Assembly (NCBI RefSeq): GCF_003987335.1
Contig: NZ_PIPK01000005.1
Location: 157,092 to 221,091, forward strand
Origin: Aliidiomarina maris
Lineage (GTDB): Bacteria > Pseudomonadota > Gammaproteobacteria > Enterobacterales > Alteromonadaceae
Direction: 5' to 3'
DNA: 64,000 bases
In this document: piece by piece, positions 1 to 9,007 of the stretch
Numbering within the stretch: position 1 is the first letter of the stretch
Layout: each line of letters opens with the position of its first letter
Program-made: the position numbers and the translations under genes
The notes under the pieces: model-generated
What the model was told of the DNA's origin: nothing
Database searches by the model: none
Seen by the model: the letters and a program-made list of their open reading frames with translations, nothing else

Positions 1-1
1 T

Positions 2-94
2 ATGCAAGCCGGCGCTGAAAAGGCACGTGAGGCGGCAGCGCATACTCTGCAGCGAGTCTATGACACCGTTGGCTTTGTTGGCTTACCGAAATAA
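2..94 (+). CDS. trpS: Probable tryptophanyl-tRNA synthetase, C-terminal end (partial)
   Basis: An open frame enters from the left edge and ends at TAA (92-94). Its 30 visible residues include GAEKAREAA and end VYDTVGFVGLPK. This resembles the end of bacterial TrpS, where a GAEKAR stretch precedes an amphipathic helix and a short VGFV-type tail. TrpS charges tRNA-Trp in the cytoplasm. Only the tail is visible, so the call rests on a short match. The next gene lies on the opposite strand and converges with it, with only 3 bases between the two stop codons. Confidence 0.6.
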   Translation: MQAGAEKAREAAAHTLQRVYDTVGFVGLPK

Positions 95-97
95 GCC

Positions 98-943
98 TTA
101 GTTTAATTGGCGCACGGCGCGCTCCAGCGTCGCTGCGCTAAACTCACCTATATGGGCATAGCTAATCTGCCCATCACTATCAATAAATAATGTGGTCGGT
201 AGTGCGCTTGAGCCTATTGCTCGACCAAATTCCGCATTCGGGTCGAGTAGTACATGTGGTAGCTCAAGACCCTGACTGGATAGAAAGTCGCGTACCTGCT
301 GACTGCTTTCGCCTTGATTCACTGCAACAACATGGACATTCGGATAGCGCGTTGCGGCGTCTTCCAGCAGTGGCATTTCGCGCACACACGGTGGGCACCA
401 GCTAGCCCATAAGTTGATGATCACTGGCTGGCCCAAGTACGCGTCAGCAAGGTTTACTGGCTGGTTTGATGCCGACTCGGACTGTAATTGCACAAGTTCA
501 ATGGCGGGCAACCCTGCATGCGCGTGTTGTGCGCTATACCATTGGCCGGCGCTATAGATTACTACTGCTCCGATAAGTGCACTAGGAATCACGGCAAACG
601 CTGCACGCGGTATCTGCGTATGTTGTTGACGTAACTTCGCCAGTAAGCGCGTCTCGCGCAGGCTCCAGAGTATTCCTGCGACCACCCCAGCCCACAGTTC
701 AAAGCCGCCGTCGCGTAAGTTGATTATTTGCCACGGAGCGGCTACATACATATCGACATATTTGATTACAAAAACAGCACGCGCACTTAGCAAACCCACC
801 GCTATAATACGAAGCACTGCATCACCTAAAGCAACTTGTGTGCGGCGACCAAGTAGCCAAGCGATGAGTAAGGCAATAAGGCTGGCTGCGATAAAAATCA
901 AATGCGATGTAGCAAAGGCGAAAGGCCCAATGGTGGTTGACAT
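98..943 (-). CDS. TlpA-like thioredoxin with multi-spanning membrane N-terminus
   Basis: This 281-residue protein has two parts. Residues 1-135 hold about four hydrophobic segments, with a SARAVFV...DGGFELWAG pattern recalling prolipoprotein diacylglyceryl transferase-like membrane domains. Residues 155-281 form a TlpA/ResA thioredoxin fold with the redox motif WCPPC (W182, C183, C186) and a cis-Pro region SALPTTLF. Such proteins are tethered to the inner membrane and reduce periplasmic disulfides, often for cytochrome maturation or oxidative repair. The cytochrome bd genes lie about 2.2 kb away, but no direct operon link exists. The exact substrate is unknown. The fold is clear; the role of the membrane half is inference. 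Confidence 0.8.
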   Translation of the reverse strand: MSTTIGPFAFATSHLIFIAASLIALLIAWLLGRRTQVALGDAVLRIIAVGLLSARAVFVIKYVDMYVAAPWQIINLRDGGFELWAGVVAGILWSLRETRLLAKLRQQHTQIPRAAFAVIPSALIGAVVIYSAGQWYSAQHAHAGLPAIELVQLQSESASNQPVNLADAYLGQPVIINLWASWCPPCVREMPLLEDAATRYPNVHVVAVNQGESSQQVRDFLSSQGLELPHVLLDPNAEFGRAIGSSALPTTLFIDSDGQISYAHIGEFSAATLERAVRQLN

Positions 944-1003
944 ACGCTTGGCTCCGACGCCGATGATAAAAAGAATGATCCCAATTTAACTGAGGAATAT
1001 GAA

Positions 1004-1864
1004 ATGAACATGATGCGGATATTTCAAGGCGCATTGTTAAGCACTTTGCTGATGGTCAGTTCGGCGCATGCGTCGCTACTTTGGAAGATTTCGGGCAATG
1101 ACTTAGAGCAACCGTCTTACCTGTTTGGCACCATCCATTTGATTTGTGGCCAAGACTTTTACATGGACGAGCGCATTGAGCAAGCCTTTGCCAGCACAGA
1201 TGCGCTGGTGATGGAGCTCGATATGAGTGCAGCGCAAACGATGATGCGTCTGCAACAGCTCATGGTGAGCCCAACGGGTCCTTACCTGCAAGACCATTTA
1301 AGTGAAGAGCAACTGGCTGAAGTCGATGCTTACTTTGTCGATAACTTTGGCGCAGGGGTTGCTCAGCTTGGGGTGCTTAAACCAATGGCGTTAAGCTCGA
1401 TGGTGATGGTCGCTGGTTTACCTTGTACCGACATTAAGTCATATGAGCTGGAATTTGCGCAAATGGCTGAAGCTCACGACATGTCAGTGATGGAGCTTGA
1501 AAGTGTTGAGTTCCAAATGGGTATTTTCGATGATATCCCAGTCGCCGAGCAAGTAGGCTGGTTGTATGAAGCGATTAGCAATGAAGAGCAAGCTCAAAGT
1601 ATGCTGCGTGAGATGAAACAAACATACTTACGCGAAGACCTCGACGCATTGATGGATATTATGCAGCAAGACCCGCAATTTGCTGACCATATGGATGTGC
1701 TGCTAGATCAGCGTAACCAAAACTGGATTGCACCAATTCGTGACATGGTGCATGAACAAAGCGTGTTTATTGCCGTTGGTGCGGGTCATTTACCAGGCGA
1801 GCAAGGGGTTATTCAGTTGCTCCAACAAGCGGGCTACCAGGTTGAACCTATCACCCGCCAGTAA
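1004..1864 (+). CDS. TraB/GumN (TIKI-like) family periplasmic protein
   Basis: A 286-residue protein with a cleavable signal peptide (residues 1-23, likely cut after SAHA). The mature N-terminus has the family pattern LLWKISG...SYLFGTIH (GTIH at 42-45), and the C-terminus has GAGHLPGEQGVIQLL. These two G-x-x-H motifs are the signature of the TraB/GumN family, related to the TIKI metalloproteases. The length fits the family. A GAGG-type Shine-Dalgarno sits before ATG 1004. Its substrate in bacteria is not established. It stands alone, divergent from the thioredoxin gene upstream, and ends 8 bases before the convergent Blh gene. Confidence 0.85.
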   Translation: MNMMRIFQGALLSTLLMVSSAHASLLWKISGNDLEQPSYLFGTIHLICGQDFYMDERIEQAFASTDALVMELDMSAAQTMMRLQQLMVSPTGPYLQDHLSEEQLAEVDAYFVDNFGAGVAQLGVLKPMALSSMVMVAGLPCTDIKSYELEFAQMAEAHDMSVMELESVEFQMGIFDDIPVAEQVGWLYEAISNEEQAQSMLREMKQTYLREDLDALMDIMQQDPQFADHMDVLLDQRNQNWIAPIRDMVHEQSVFIAVGAGHLPGEQGVIQLLQQAGYQVEPITRQ

Positions 1865-1872
1865 GTTCGCCA

Positions 1873-2751
1873 TTACAATTGGTTAATGGGTAGCTTTAAG
1901 TAAACTTTGCCGTCGGCGTCTGCTGGCGGCATTTTCCCTCCACGAATATTGACCTGAATCGACGGCAAAATCAGGCGTGGCATCTCTAATGATGCATCGC
2001 GCTTATCGCGCATTGCCACAAACTCTTCTTCGCTGACGCCGTCACGCACGTGAATATTGCTTTCACGTTGCTGCGCCACGCTGGTTAAGTATTCATGACC
2101 ACGGCCTTCTTTAGGATAGTCGTGGCAAATGTAGATTTTAGTCTGTGCAGGCAATGCCAACAGCTTTTTAATTGAGCGGAATAATGTGGTTGAGCTTCCA
2201 CCTGGAAAGTCACAACGCGCCGTGCCAACGTCAGGCATAAATAGCGTATCACCCACAAACAGTGCTTGGCCGTTGATCAGATAAGCCAAGTCGGCTGGCG
2301 TATGACCTGGGGTGTGAATCACTTCAAAGTGTAAGTCGCCCACAGTAAAGGTTTCACCGTCACTGAATAAATGGTCAAAGTCGGCGCCATTGGGTAAAAA
2401 CTCTTTTTCCAGATTAAACACGTCTTTGAAAATTTTCTGCACGCCGCGAATATGCTCTCCTATCCCGACTTTGGCACCTAACTGGTCGCGCAAAAAGGGT
2501 GCAGCCGAGAGATGATCGGCATGGGCATGGGTTTCCAGAATCCATGCGATAGTAAGCTTTTCTTCATGCACAAAATTGACAATATTTTGCGCACTGTGGG
2601 TATGAGTGCGACCAGATTTGTAATCAAAGTCGAGCACTGGGTCAATGATCACGCCCTGACGTGCTTGCTCGTCAAACACCACATAACTAAAAGTTTCACT
2701 GTCTTGGTCCAAAAATGCTTTTACTTTTGGGCTAGCAAGTTGCGCGTTCAT
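1873..2751 (-). CDS. blh: Blh-type metallo-beta-lactamase-fold hydrolase (persulfide dioxygenase-like)
   Basis: A 292-residue cytosolic MBL-fold protein. The metal-binding motif THAHADH is at residues 74-80, followed by HTPGHT and GDTLF. This is the Blh/ETHE1-like class that oxidises glutathione persulfide to sulfite in sulfide detoxification; there is no rhodanese or DUF442 fusion here. In relatives the gene is controlled by the ArsR-type repressor BigR/SqrR at AT-rich palindromes. Upstream of this start (about 2785-2800) there is an alternating TA run that could serve as such an operator, but no regulator gene is adjacent. Family assignment is firm; the substrate is inferred from homologues. 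Confidence 0.82.
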   Translation of the reverse strand: MNAQLASPKVKAFLDQDSETFSYVVFDEQARQGVIIDPVLDFDYKSGRTHTHSAQNIVNFVHEEKLTIAWILETHAHADHLSAAPFLRDQLGAKVGIGEHIRGVQKIFKDVFNLEKEFLPNGADFDHLFSDGETFTVGDLHFEVIHTPGHTPADLAYLINGQALFVGDTLFMPDVGTARCDFPGGSSTTLFRSIKKLLALPAQTKIYICHDYPKEGRGHEYLTSVAQQRESNIHVRDGVSEEEFVAMRDKRDASLEMPRLILPSIQVNIRGGKMPPADADGKVYLKLPINQL

Positions 2752-3191
2752 AACGGCCTCCGTAGCTGCATTAAATTTAGGTTATATATATATTCTTTTT
2801 TGTTATCCTTCAAGTTGACAGGCTAAAATCAAAGCGATTAACTTGATAGAGGTCATCGAAGCACGCTAGATTTTAAGCGTCGAGTTTTACACCTCGCGAC
2901 GCTGTACTAGGCTTATCGGTGGTAGATGGAGCTGGGTATGGCGGCCATAAACGTGATAAATTGCTCCGATGAGTCAGATTTTTTAATGCGGTAAAGTGCC
3001 GCAATTTAGCACTGACATTAGAATGCCAAGATTAAGGCAACATTAAATAGGCACTGGATAGCTTGGTTATGCCGTCCACTGGATATTTTTCAATAGAAAA
3101 ACTAATCAGTGCAAGATTTTATATCCAGTGTGGCTTGCGCTAGCTTTGGATAGTATATGCGCAGGTATCTCGGCTTACGAAGGAGTAGCTG
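2752..3191. other. Intergenic region between blh and cydA
   Basis: This 440-base region separates two divergent genes and has no credible coding frame. It holds an AT-rich stretch next to blh, a small TGCGG/CCGCA inverted repeat near 2980-2996, the CACTGGATA repeat set (3052-3130) and the cydA ribosome-binding site (AAGGAG, just before 3192). It must contain promoters for both genes. I could not pick convincing -35/-10 pairs. Confidence 0.7.
3052..3130. promoter_or_regulatory. Three-copy CACTGGATA repeat upstream of cydA
   Basis: CACTGGATA occurs at 3052-3060 and CACTGGATAT at 3077-3086, and its exact reverse complement ATATCCAGTG lies at 3121-3130. Copies two and three form a 10-bp inverted repeat with a 34-base spacer; copies one and two are direct repeats 25 bases apart. 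The last copy ends 61 bases before the cydA start codon, a usual place for an operator. The binding protein is unknown. Confidence 0.5.
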
Positions 3192-4646
3192 ATGGAACTA
3201 GATCCACTCTTACTGTCGCGAATTCAGTTCGCGTTTGTTGTGTCATTTCACGCCATTTTTCCTGTTTTCACTATAGGCCTCGCGTCTTATATCGCCTGCC
3301 TTGAAGGTATTTACTATAAAACAGGTAATAAAGATTGGGAGCGTCTCTCAAAGTTCTGGATTCAAGTCTTTGCTGTTGTATTCGGCATGGGCGTGGTATC
3401 CGGAATAGTGATGGCATTTCAGTTCGGCACCAACTGGAGTAACTTTGCTTATACCGCGGCCAACTTCTTAGGCCCAGTTTTAAGTTACGAAGTGGTCACT
3501 GCGTTTTTCCTGGAAGCTGCGTTCTTAGGGGTTCTGCTGTTTGGTCGCGATAAAGTACCCCAAGGTATCCATTTCTTCTCAGCCTGCATGGTGGCGATTG
3601 GTACCTTTATTTCGTCATTCTGGATTTTGTCAGCGAACAGTTGGATGCACACGCCGCAGGGTTTCGAGTTCCGTGACGGCCTAGTTTACGTGACCAGCTG
3701 GTCGGAAGCGATTTTCAACCCATCATTAGCACCACGCTTTTTCCATATGGCAATCGCGTCATTCTTGACCGGTGGGTTTGTCGTGGCAGGTGTTAGTGCA
3801 TGGTATTTATTGCGCAAGCGCGACGTGGAACTGCACCGCAAAGCGTTATCTATGACGCTCTGGCTACTGTTAATTCTGGCCCCGACTCAAGCGGTGGTTG
3901 GTGATTTGCACGGCCTAAATACGCTTGAGCATCAGCCTATGAAAGTAGCGGCGATGGAGGGTAACTGGGAAACCAGTGAAGGCGTTCCATTATTGCTGTT
4001 TGCCATACCCGATCAAGAAAACCAGACGAACCGCTTCGAAGTGGCGATACCTAAACTTGCAAGTTTCATTTTAACCCACGATTGGGACGGTGAAGTGCCT
4101 GGTTTGAATGAAGTGGCGCCAGAAGAGCAGCCACCGGTGGCCATTGTGTTCTGGGCGTTCCGAGTCATGGTCGGCATTGGTTTGCTGATGATATTAGTTG
4201 CCTTTACTGGCTTAGTGCTGCGCCGCAAACAGGCTTACGCACATACGCCTTGGTTCTTAAATACATTGCGTTACATGGCGGTGACCCCGTTTATCGCCGT
4301 ACTCGCAGGTTGGTTTGTGACTGAAATTGGGCGCGCGCCCTGGTTAATCTATGGCGAATTTACCCACGCTGAGGGGTTAACACCGTCACTGACTGGGGGC
4401 ATGGCGCTGTTTACCTTAATTGGCTACATCTTGGTGTATGCAGCTATTTTTGGGGCGGGCTTGTATTACCTCATGCGCGTGTTACGCACGGGCGCTGAGC
4501 AACGTACGTACGGCTACGACAAAGCAGGCAAACGTCCGAAACGGCCACTTTCAATCGCCGATGCGGATTGGGAAGAAGACGCCGATGAAGAGAGCAAGTG
4601 GAATACCACTGCCCAAGATAAAGCTGAGGAACAAGGAGCACGCTAA
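3192..4646 (+). CDS. cydA: Cytochrome bd quinol oxidase subunit I, CioA-type
   Basis: Subunit I (484 aa) binds hemes b558, b595 and d and oxidises quinol at the inner membrane. Predicted ligands are in place: H20 (SFH), H185 (PRFFH) and M326 (FRVMVG), with E100 and E108 of the proton path and Q-loop residues K251 and E256 in KVAAMEGNWE. GRAPW lies further on. The Q-loop lacks the long insertion of E. coli CydA, which places it in the short-loop, cyanide-insensitive (CioA) class. The C-terminus is a charged tail rich in D, E and K. It is the first gene of cydABDC; its stop overlaps the cydB start (TAATG). Confidence 0.95.
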   Translation: MELDPLLLSRIQFAFVVSFHAIFPVFTIGLASYIACLEGIYYKTGNKDWERLSKFWIQVFAVVFGMGVVSGIVMAFQFGTNWSNFAYTAANFLGPVLSYEVVTAFFLEAAFLGVLLFGRDKVPQGIHFFSACMVAIGTFISSFWILSANSWMHTPQGFEFRDGLVYVTSWSEAIFNPSLAPRFFHMAIASFLTGGFVVAGVSAWYLLRKRDVELHRKALSMTLWLLLILAPTQAVVGDLHGLNTLEHQPMKVAAMEGNWETSEGVPLLLFAIPDQENQTNRFEVAIPKLASFILTHDWDGEVPGLNEVAPEEQPPVAIVFWAFRVMVGIGLLMILVAFTGLVLRRKQAYAHTPWFLNTLRYMAVTPFIAVLAGWFVTEIGRAPWLIYGEFTHAEGLTPSLTGGMALFTLIGYILVYAAIFGAGLYYLMRVLRTGAEQRTYGYDKAGKRPKRPLSIADADWEEDADEESKWNTTAQDKAEEQGAR

Positions 4647-5653
4647 TGGTTGAGCCAGTATTTGACTTAGTTTACATCTGGGCTGGAATTATTGCCTTTG
4701 GTGTCATTATGTATGTGCTGATGGACGGCTTCGATTTGGGCCTTGGGGTATTATTCCCCTTTGCCCCGAACGAAGAAGCACGGGATTTGATGATGAACTC
4801 AATTGCACCGGTTTGGGACGGCAATGAAACATGGTTGGTGCTTGGTGGTGCGGGGTTATTGGCGGCATTTCCGCTGGTGTATGCGGTATTTTTACCGGCT
4901 TTGTATATCGGCGTGTTTTTGCTGGTGGCCGGGCTGATTTTCCGCGGTGTCGCGTTTGAGTTTCGCTTTAAGGCGAAAACGTCGCGTTACCTCTGGAACT
5001 GGTCATTTACCATAGGCTCGACCGTGGCGGCGTTTGCTCAAGGCGTGGTCGTCGGCGCGTATATTGAAGGCTTTGAAACCCACAATATGCAGTATGTTGG
5101 TGGTGCGATGGATTGGCTCACACCATTCACTGTGCTGACAGGTGTAGGGATTGTGATCGGGTACGCGCTGCTAGGTGCGACTTGGCTGATTTTGAAGTCT
5201 GAAGGCTATATCCAAGATTGGGCGTACAAGATTGCGCCGTGGTTATTACTTGGTGTGCTGGGCGTATTTGCGGCTATCAGCGTGTGGACGCCGATGATTG
5301 ACCCGTTTGTGGCGGATCGTTGGTTTGGCGGTGTGAGTTTGATTTGGTTAATGCCAGTGCTCGCAATGCTATGCGCGTACCGTATTTTCAGCAGTATTCG
5401 CCAGCGTCGTAACGGTACGCCGTTCGTCGCCACCATGGGTATGTTTGTGTTTACGTATTTAGGCCTACTTGCCAGTAAGTTCCCGTATGTAGTGCCACCT
5501 AACTATACCCTTTGGGACGCATCGTCGGCGCATGAGTCACAGTTATTTTTGCTCATTGGTCTGCTGTTTGTGATTCCGTTTGTGCTGGGTTATACCGCAT
5601 TTACGTATTGGGTATTCCGCGGCAAACTTAAAGCGGGTGAGGGCTACCATTAA
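4646..5653 (+). CDS. cydB: Cytochrome bd quinol oxidase subunit II
   Basis: Subunit II (335 aa) is an integral membrane protein with about eight or nine transmembrane helices. The conserved MDGFDLGLG motif near residues 27-35 and the WDGNETWLVLGGAGLLAAFP stretch typify CydB/CioB. It pairs with CydA and contributes to the proton pathway. Its ATG overlaps the cydA TAA by one base, so translation is likely coupled. No cydX-like micro-ORF follows: the next gene starts directly after the stop codon. Confidence 0.95.
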   Translation: MVEPVFDLVYIWAGIIAFGVIMYVLMDGFDLGLGVLFPFAPNEEARDLMMNSIAPVWDGNETWLVLGGAGLLAAFPLVYAVFLPALYIGVFLLVAGLIFRGVAFEFRFKAKTSRYLWNWSFTIGSTVAAFAQGVVVGAYIEGFETHNMQYVGGAMDWLTPFTVLTGVGIVIGYALLGATWLILKSEGYIQDWAYKIAPWLLLGVLGVFAAISVWTPMIDPFVADRWFGGVSLIWLMPVLAMLCAYRIFSSIRQRRNGTPFVATMGMFVFTYLGLLASKFPYVVPPNYTLWDASSAHESQLFLLIGLLFVIPFVLGYTAFTYWVFRGKLKAGEGYH

Positions 5654-7276
5654 GTGAATCAGCAGGCTCAGGCAGGCGCTAAGCAGTACCTGGCTGCGTT
5701 AACTCAACAATTACGCGGCTTGTTACGCCAAGCTCGTTTCGCAGGTGCGCTGCACGGCGCCCTGCAGGTAGCGAGTATTATTGCATTAGCCGTGTGGGTG
5801 AGCTTGAGTGTTGAACATGCTGAAATCCAGTGGGTGTGGCTGCCTGTTATCGTGATACTACTCGGATTGCGTTGGCTGGCGGCCAACTGGGCGAGCGCCA
5901 CCGCGCATAAACTGGGCAGTGCGGCGCAGCAAGCCGCTCGCGCGCAGTTACTCAAGCGCTGGGCCGAGGTCGACCCCGTAAGGCCTCAGGTCAGCACCGA
6001 GCGTGCTAACCTGATGGTAGAGCCGAGTGAGCAGTTATTCGGTTACTTCGCCCGCTTTTTACCTCAGTTGTCCCATGCCCTTGTCATCCCGTTACTCATC
6101 CTTGTTGTCGTGGCATGGTTAGATTGGATAGCCGCGCTGTTCTTGCTATTTGCGGCGCCAATTATTCCTATCTTTATGGCGCTGGTCGGTATGGGCGCTG
6201 CACGCCTCAATGAGCGCCATATTCATACAACACAGCGCTTAGCGGGCTTATTTGTTGACCGCGTTCGCTATCTTACCAATCTTAAATTATTTGGCGCGGA
6301 GACACGCGCGTTAAGCGATATTGAAGAAGCTGGCGATGTCATGCGGCGCAGCAATATGGCAACTCTTAAAATTGCGTTTTTATCGTCCGCAGTGCTGGAG
6401 TTTTTTGCTGCCGTAGCGATTGCAGCAGTGGCTATTTATGTCGGCTTTTCATTGTTAGGTTATTTCACCTTTGGCCCTGCTGCGAGCATGAACTTTGTCT
6501 CTGGGTTAACGATTTTACTCTTAGCACCGGAGTTCTTTCAGCCGCTGCGCAATTTGTCCGCGCACTACCACGACCGTGCCGCTGCTCTGGCTGCCGCAGG
6601 GTTACTGCAAGTCGAGCAACAAGCGCTCAAGGCTGGGCCTGAAGCCAAGGTTAAGCGTGACGCAGACAGTGGACTCCATCTCACTCAGGTGAGCTTTGGT
6701 TATCGTCAAAAGCCAGTCATCGCTGATTTTAGCTGGCCACTTCAAGGCGGGCAGATAGGCGTGCTGAATGGTCCTTCTGGCAGCGGCAAAACGACTTTAC
6801 TCAAGCTTCTGACCGGGCAACTGCTGCCCCAGCATGGCTGCATCTCGATACCCAATAGTTCACATATCGCTTACATGGCTCAGGAGCCCTACGTGCTTGC
6901 AGGTAGCATTGCCGACAACCTGCGCTTAGTGCGCCAGGATGCATCGAATCAAACACTCCAGCAAGCGCTCAGTAGCGCGGGGTTAGACAAGCCATTGGAC
7001 ACCATGATAGGTGAGCAAGGGCAGGGGCTATCCGGTGGTGAATTACGCCGCTTGGCGCTAGCGCGGATGGTGTTGCATCCTTCTCCCTTGATGATCTTCG
7101 ATGAGCCTACCGCGGGTTTGGACGCTGCGACCTCGCAAACGGTATTGCGCGCAATCAACGAGTTACGCGCACCAGGTCGGGTTATTGTCATCTGTAGTCA
7201 TGACCCCGCAGTGTGGCAGTTAGCCGACAGCCTGGTTAGTACTTTAAAAGGTCCTGTGGAAGGGGCGCACATATGA
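5654..7276 (+). CDS. cydD: Thiol reductant ABC exporter subunit CydD
   Basis: A 540-residue half-transporter with an N-terminal six-helix membrane domain and a C-terminal ATPase domain. Walker A is GPSGSGKTT (about residue 373), the signature LSGGE (about 459) and Walker B LMIFDEP (about 482). With CydC it exports glutathione and cysteine to the periplasm, which is needed to assemble cytochrome bd. It starts at GTG immediately after the cydB TAA with no spacer. The frame is open with typical CydD residues from the start (QYLAALTQQLRGLLRQAR). It overlaps cydC by 4 bases. Confidence 0.93.
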   Translation: MNQQAQAGAKQYLAALTQQLRGLLRQARFAGALHGALQVASIIALAVWVSLSVEHAEIQWVWLPVIVILLGLRWLAANWASATAHKLGSAAQQAARAQLLKRWAEVDPVRPQVSTERANLMVEPSEQLFGYFARFLPQLSHALVIPLLILVVVAWLDWIAALFLLFAAPIIPIFMALVGMGAARLNERHIHTTQRLAGLFVDRVRYLTNLKLFGAETRALSDIEEAGDVMRRSNMATLKIAFLSSAVLEFFAAVAIAAVAIYVGFSLLGYFTFGPAASMNFVSGLTILLLAPEFFQPLRNLSAHYHDRAAALAAAGLLQVEQQALKAGPEAKVKRDADSGLHLTQVSFGYRQKPVIADFSWPLQGGQIGVLNGPSGSGKTTLLKLLTGQLLPQHGCISIPNSSHIAYMAQEPYVLAGSIADNLRLVRQDASNQTLQQALSSAGLDKPLDTMIGEQGQGLSGGELRRLALARMVLHPSPLMIFDEPTAGLDAATSQTVLRAINELRAPGRVIVICSHDPAVWQLADSLVSTLKGPVEGAHI

Positions 7277-8892
7277 GTAGTTGGCGATTATTAACACCTT
7301 GGTTGTGCGCGCTCCAACGTCAACCATGGCGAACAGCCCTTGGGTTTGGTCTGATGCTGGCAACGGCGTTATTTGGCATTGGCTTGCTCGGTTTGTCCGG
7401 CTGGTTTATCACTGCGACAGCGGTATTTGTCGTCGCTTTTGATATTTTCATGCCAGGTGCGGGTATTCGCGCATTTGCCATTTTACGCACGGTGGCGCGC
7501 TACGCAGAGCGTCTGGCTAATCATGACGCTATTTTGCGTGTGCAGCAGCAATGGCGTGTCAATTTGTTTGCAGGGCTCACGCGACAGCCAACGTCAACGC
7601 TTGAAAAGGTTCGGGTTGCGCACACCTTGCAGCGTTTAACTCAAGACCTACAAGCCTTAGATGACCTCTACATTCGAGTGTTGGCCCCCTTTGTGATGAG
7701 TGCGCTGCTGACTTTACTGTTAGGCGCCGGTCTGTACCTGCTGGCGCCACAGTTAGCTTGGTTGGTGTGGGCACTGGGCGCTGTACTGCTTAGCGTCCAT
7801 GCGAGCGTGTTGGCACCAAGGCTGCGCCAGCGTGCAGCCACTGAACTGGCATATAGCGAAGCGTTGCGCCAACAGGCATTAGATCTTATGCAAAGTAAGG
7901 CTGAATTGCTCGCCTGGCAGGTGTTTACACAGGCGAGCGCGCAGGTTGCCGCATCCGCAGATCAGCTCGATAAGCATCAGGCACAGTTGCGCCAACGTTT
8001 ATGGCGCCTGCAACATATTGTTGAATTGCTGGGTATGTTGGGTGTCGTTGCGGTGTTTGCCATGGCGCTGACCTTCGCGCTGCAGGGTAGCTTTAGTTTA
8101 CCCTTGGCGGTACTTGCGGGCTTGGCGATGTTAGCCATGATCGAAAACTGGACATTACTGCCGCAGGTGAGTTTATTGTGGGGGCGGGTCACCGGTGCTG
8201 CAGAGCGCTTGCAACCGCTGCTAATCGCCAGCCAACAGCCAACCAGCCTGCCAGCTTTGAAGCGTGCGGGTGCACCCGCATTGAAGCTGGTTGATGTCGT
8301 CCCGGCGGGACGCCAACTACCCCCTGTGAGTGCCACGATAGAGGCAGGCTGTCTGCATTGGTTACAGGCCAAGTCGGGAGCTGGAAAAAGCTCGCTGTTG
8401 TGGTGTCTCAGTGGTCAATTACCGCTGGCGCAGGGGCGCATAGAAGTCACTCAACAGCAGCAAACGCAACCTTTACAGCAAGTTGCTGTGAGCTTTTTAA
8501 CTCAGCATAACGCCGTGATTAGCCAAACTATTGCCGCAAACCTTCGCATGGGCGACCCGAAGGCGACAGACGATGCCCTATGGGCGGTATTAGAGCAGGT
8601 CGAACTTGCGGATGATGTGGAAGCCTTAGCAGAGCAGCTCGACACTTGGGTGGGCGATGGCGGCGTCGGTTTGTCTGGCGGACAGGCGCGGCGCTTGATG
8701 CTAGCACGTGTCTTGTTGCATGCAGCTAATTCCGATTTAATCTTACTCGATGAGCCATTTAATGGGGTCGGTGATGCCCAAGCACGGCGCATTTGGGCGC
8801 GCGTATTGCCTGTGTTACAGGCAAAAACTACGATAGTTGCCAGCCATACCGCGCTACCTACCGAAGCGCTGCCCCGCCGTATCCAACTATGA
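7273..8892 (+). CDS. cydC: Thiol reductant ABC exporter subunit CydC
   Basis: The 539-residue partner of CydD. The N-terminal membrane domain begins with a hydrophobic GFGLMLATALFGIGLLGLSG segment. The ATPase domain has Walker A KSGAGKSS (about 366-373), signature LSGGQ (about 467) and Walker B DLILLDEP (about 489-496). Its ATG overlaps the cydD TGA in an ATGA arrangement. It is the last gene of the cydABDC operon; the chromosomal DNA behind it leads into the interrupted pabA gene. Confidence 0.93.
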   Translation: MSSWRLLTPWLCALQRQPWRTALGFGLMLATALFGIGLLGLSGWFITATAVFVVAFDIFMPGAGIRAFAILRTVARYAERLANHDAILRVQQQWRVNLFAGLTRQPTSTLEKVRVAHTLQRLTQDLQALDDLYIRVLAPFVMSALLTLLLGAGLYLLAPQLAWLVWALGAVLLSVHASVLAPRLRQRAATELAYSEALRQQALDLMQSKAELLAWQVFTQASAQVAASADQLDKHQAQLRQRLWRLQHIVELLGMLGVVAVFAMALTFALQGSFSLPLAVLAGLAMLAMIENWTLLPQVSLLWGRVTGAAERLQPLLIASQQPTSLPALKRAGAPALKLVDVVPAGRQLPPVSATIEAGCLHWLQAKSGAGKSSLLWCLSGQLPLAQGRIEVTQQQQTQPLQQVAVSFLTQHNAVISQTIAANLRMGDPKATDDALWAVLEQVELADDVEALAEQLDTWVGDGGVGLSGGQARRLMLARVLLHAANSDLILLDEPFNGVGDAQARRIWARVLPVLQAKTTIVASHTALPTEALPRRIQL

Positions 8893-9007
8893 TATGATTG
8901 CGCGCCAATGTTGTTTGTCGCGTAAGCCACCAGACAGTTGCGGGTGAATCCCCTTCGTTTGTAGCGGGCTTTTTCAACAGAACTTACTCGGAGCAGTGCC
9001 CACCATT

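Noticed and set aside
2828..2847. ATCAA-N10-TTGAT as an FNR-like site upstream of cydA
   Set aside because: FNR sites are TTGAT-N4-ATCAA. Here the halves are in the opposite order and the spacing is wrong.
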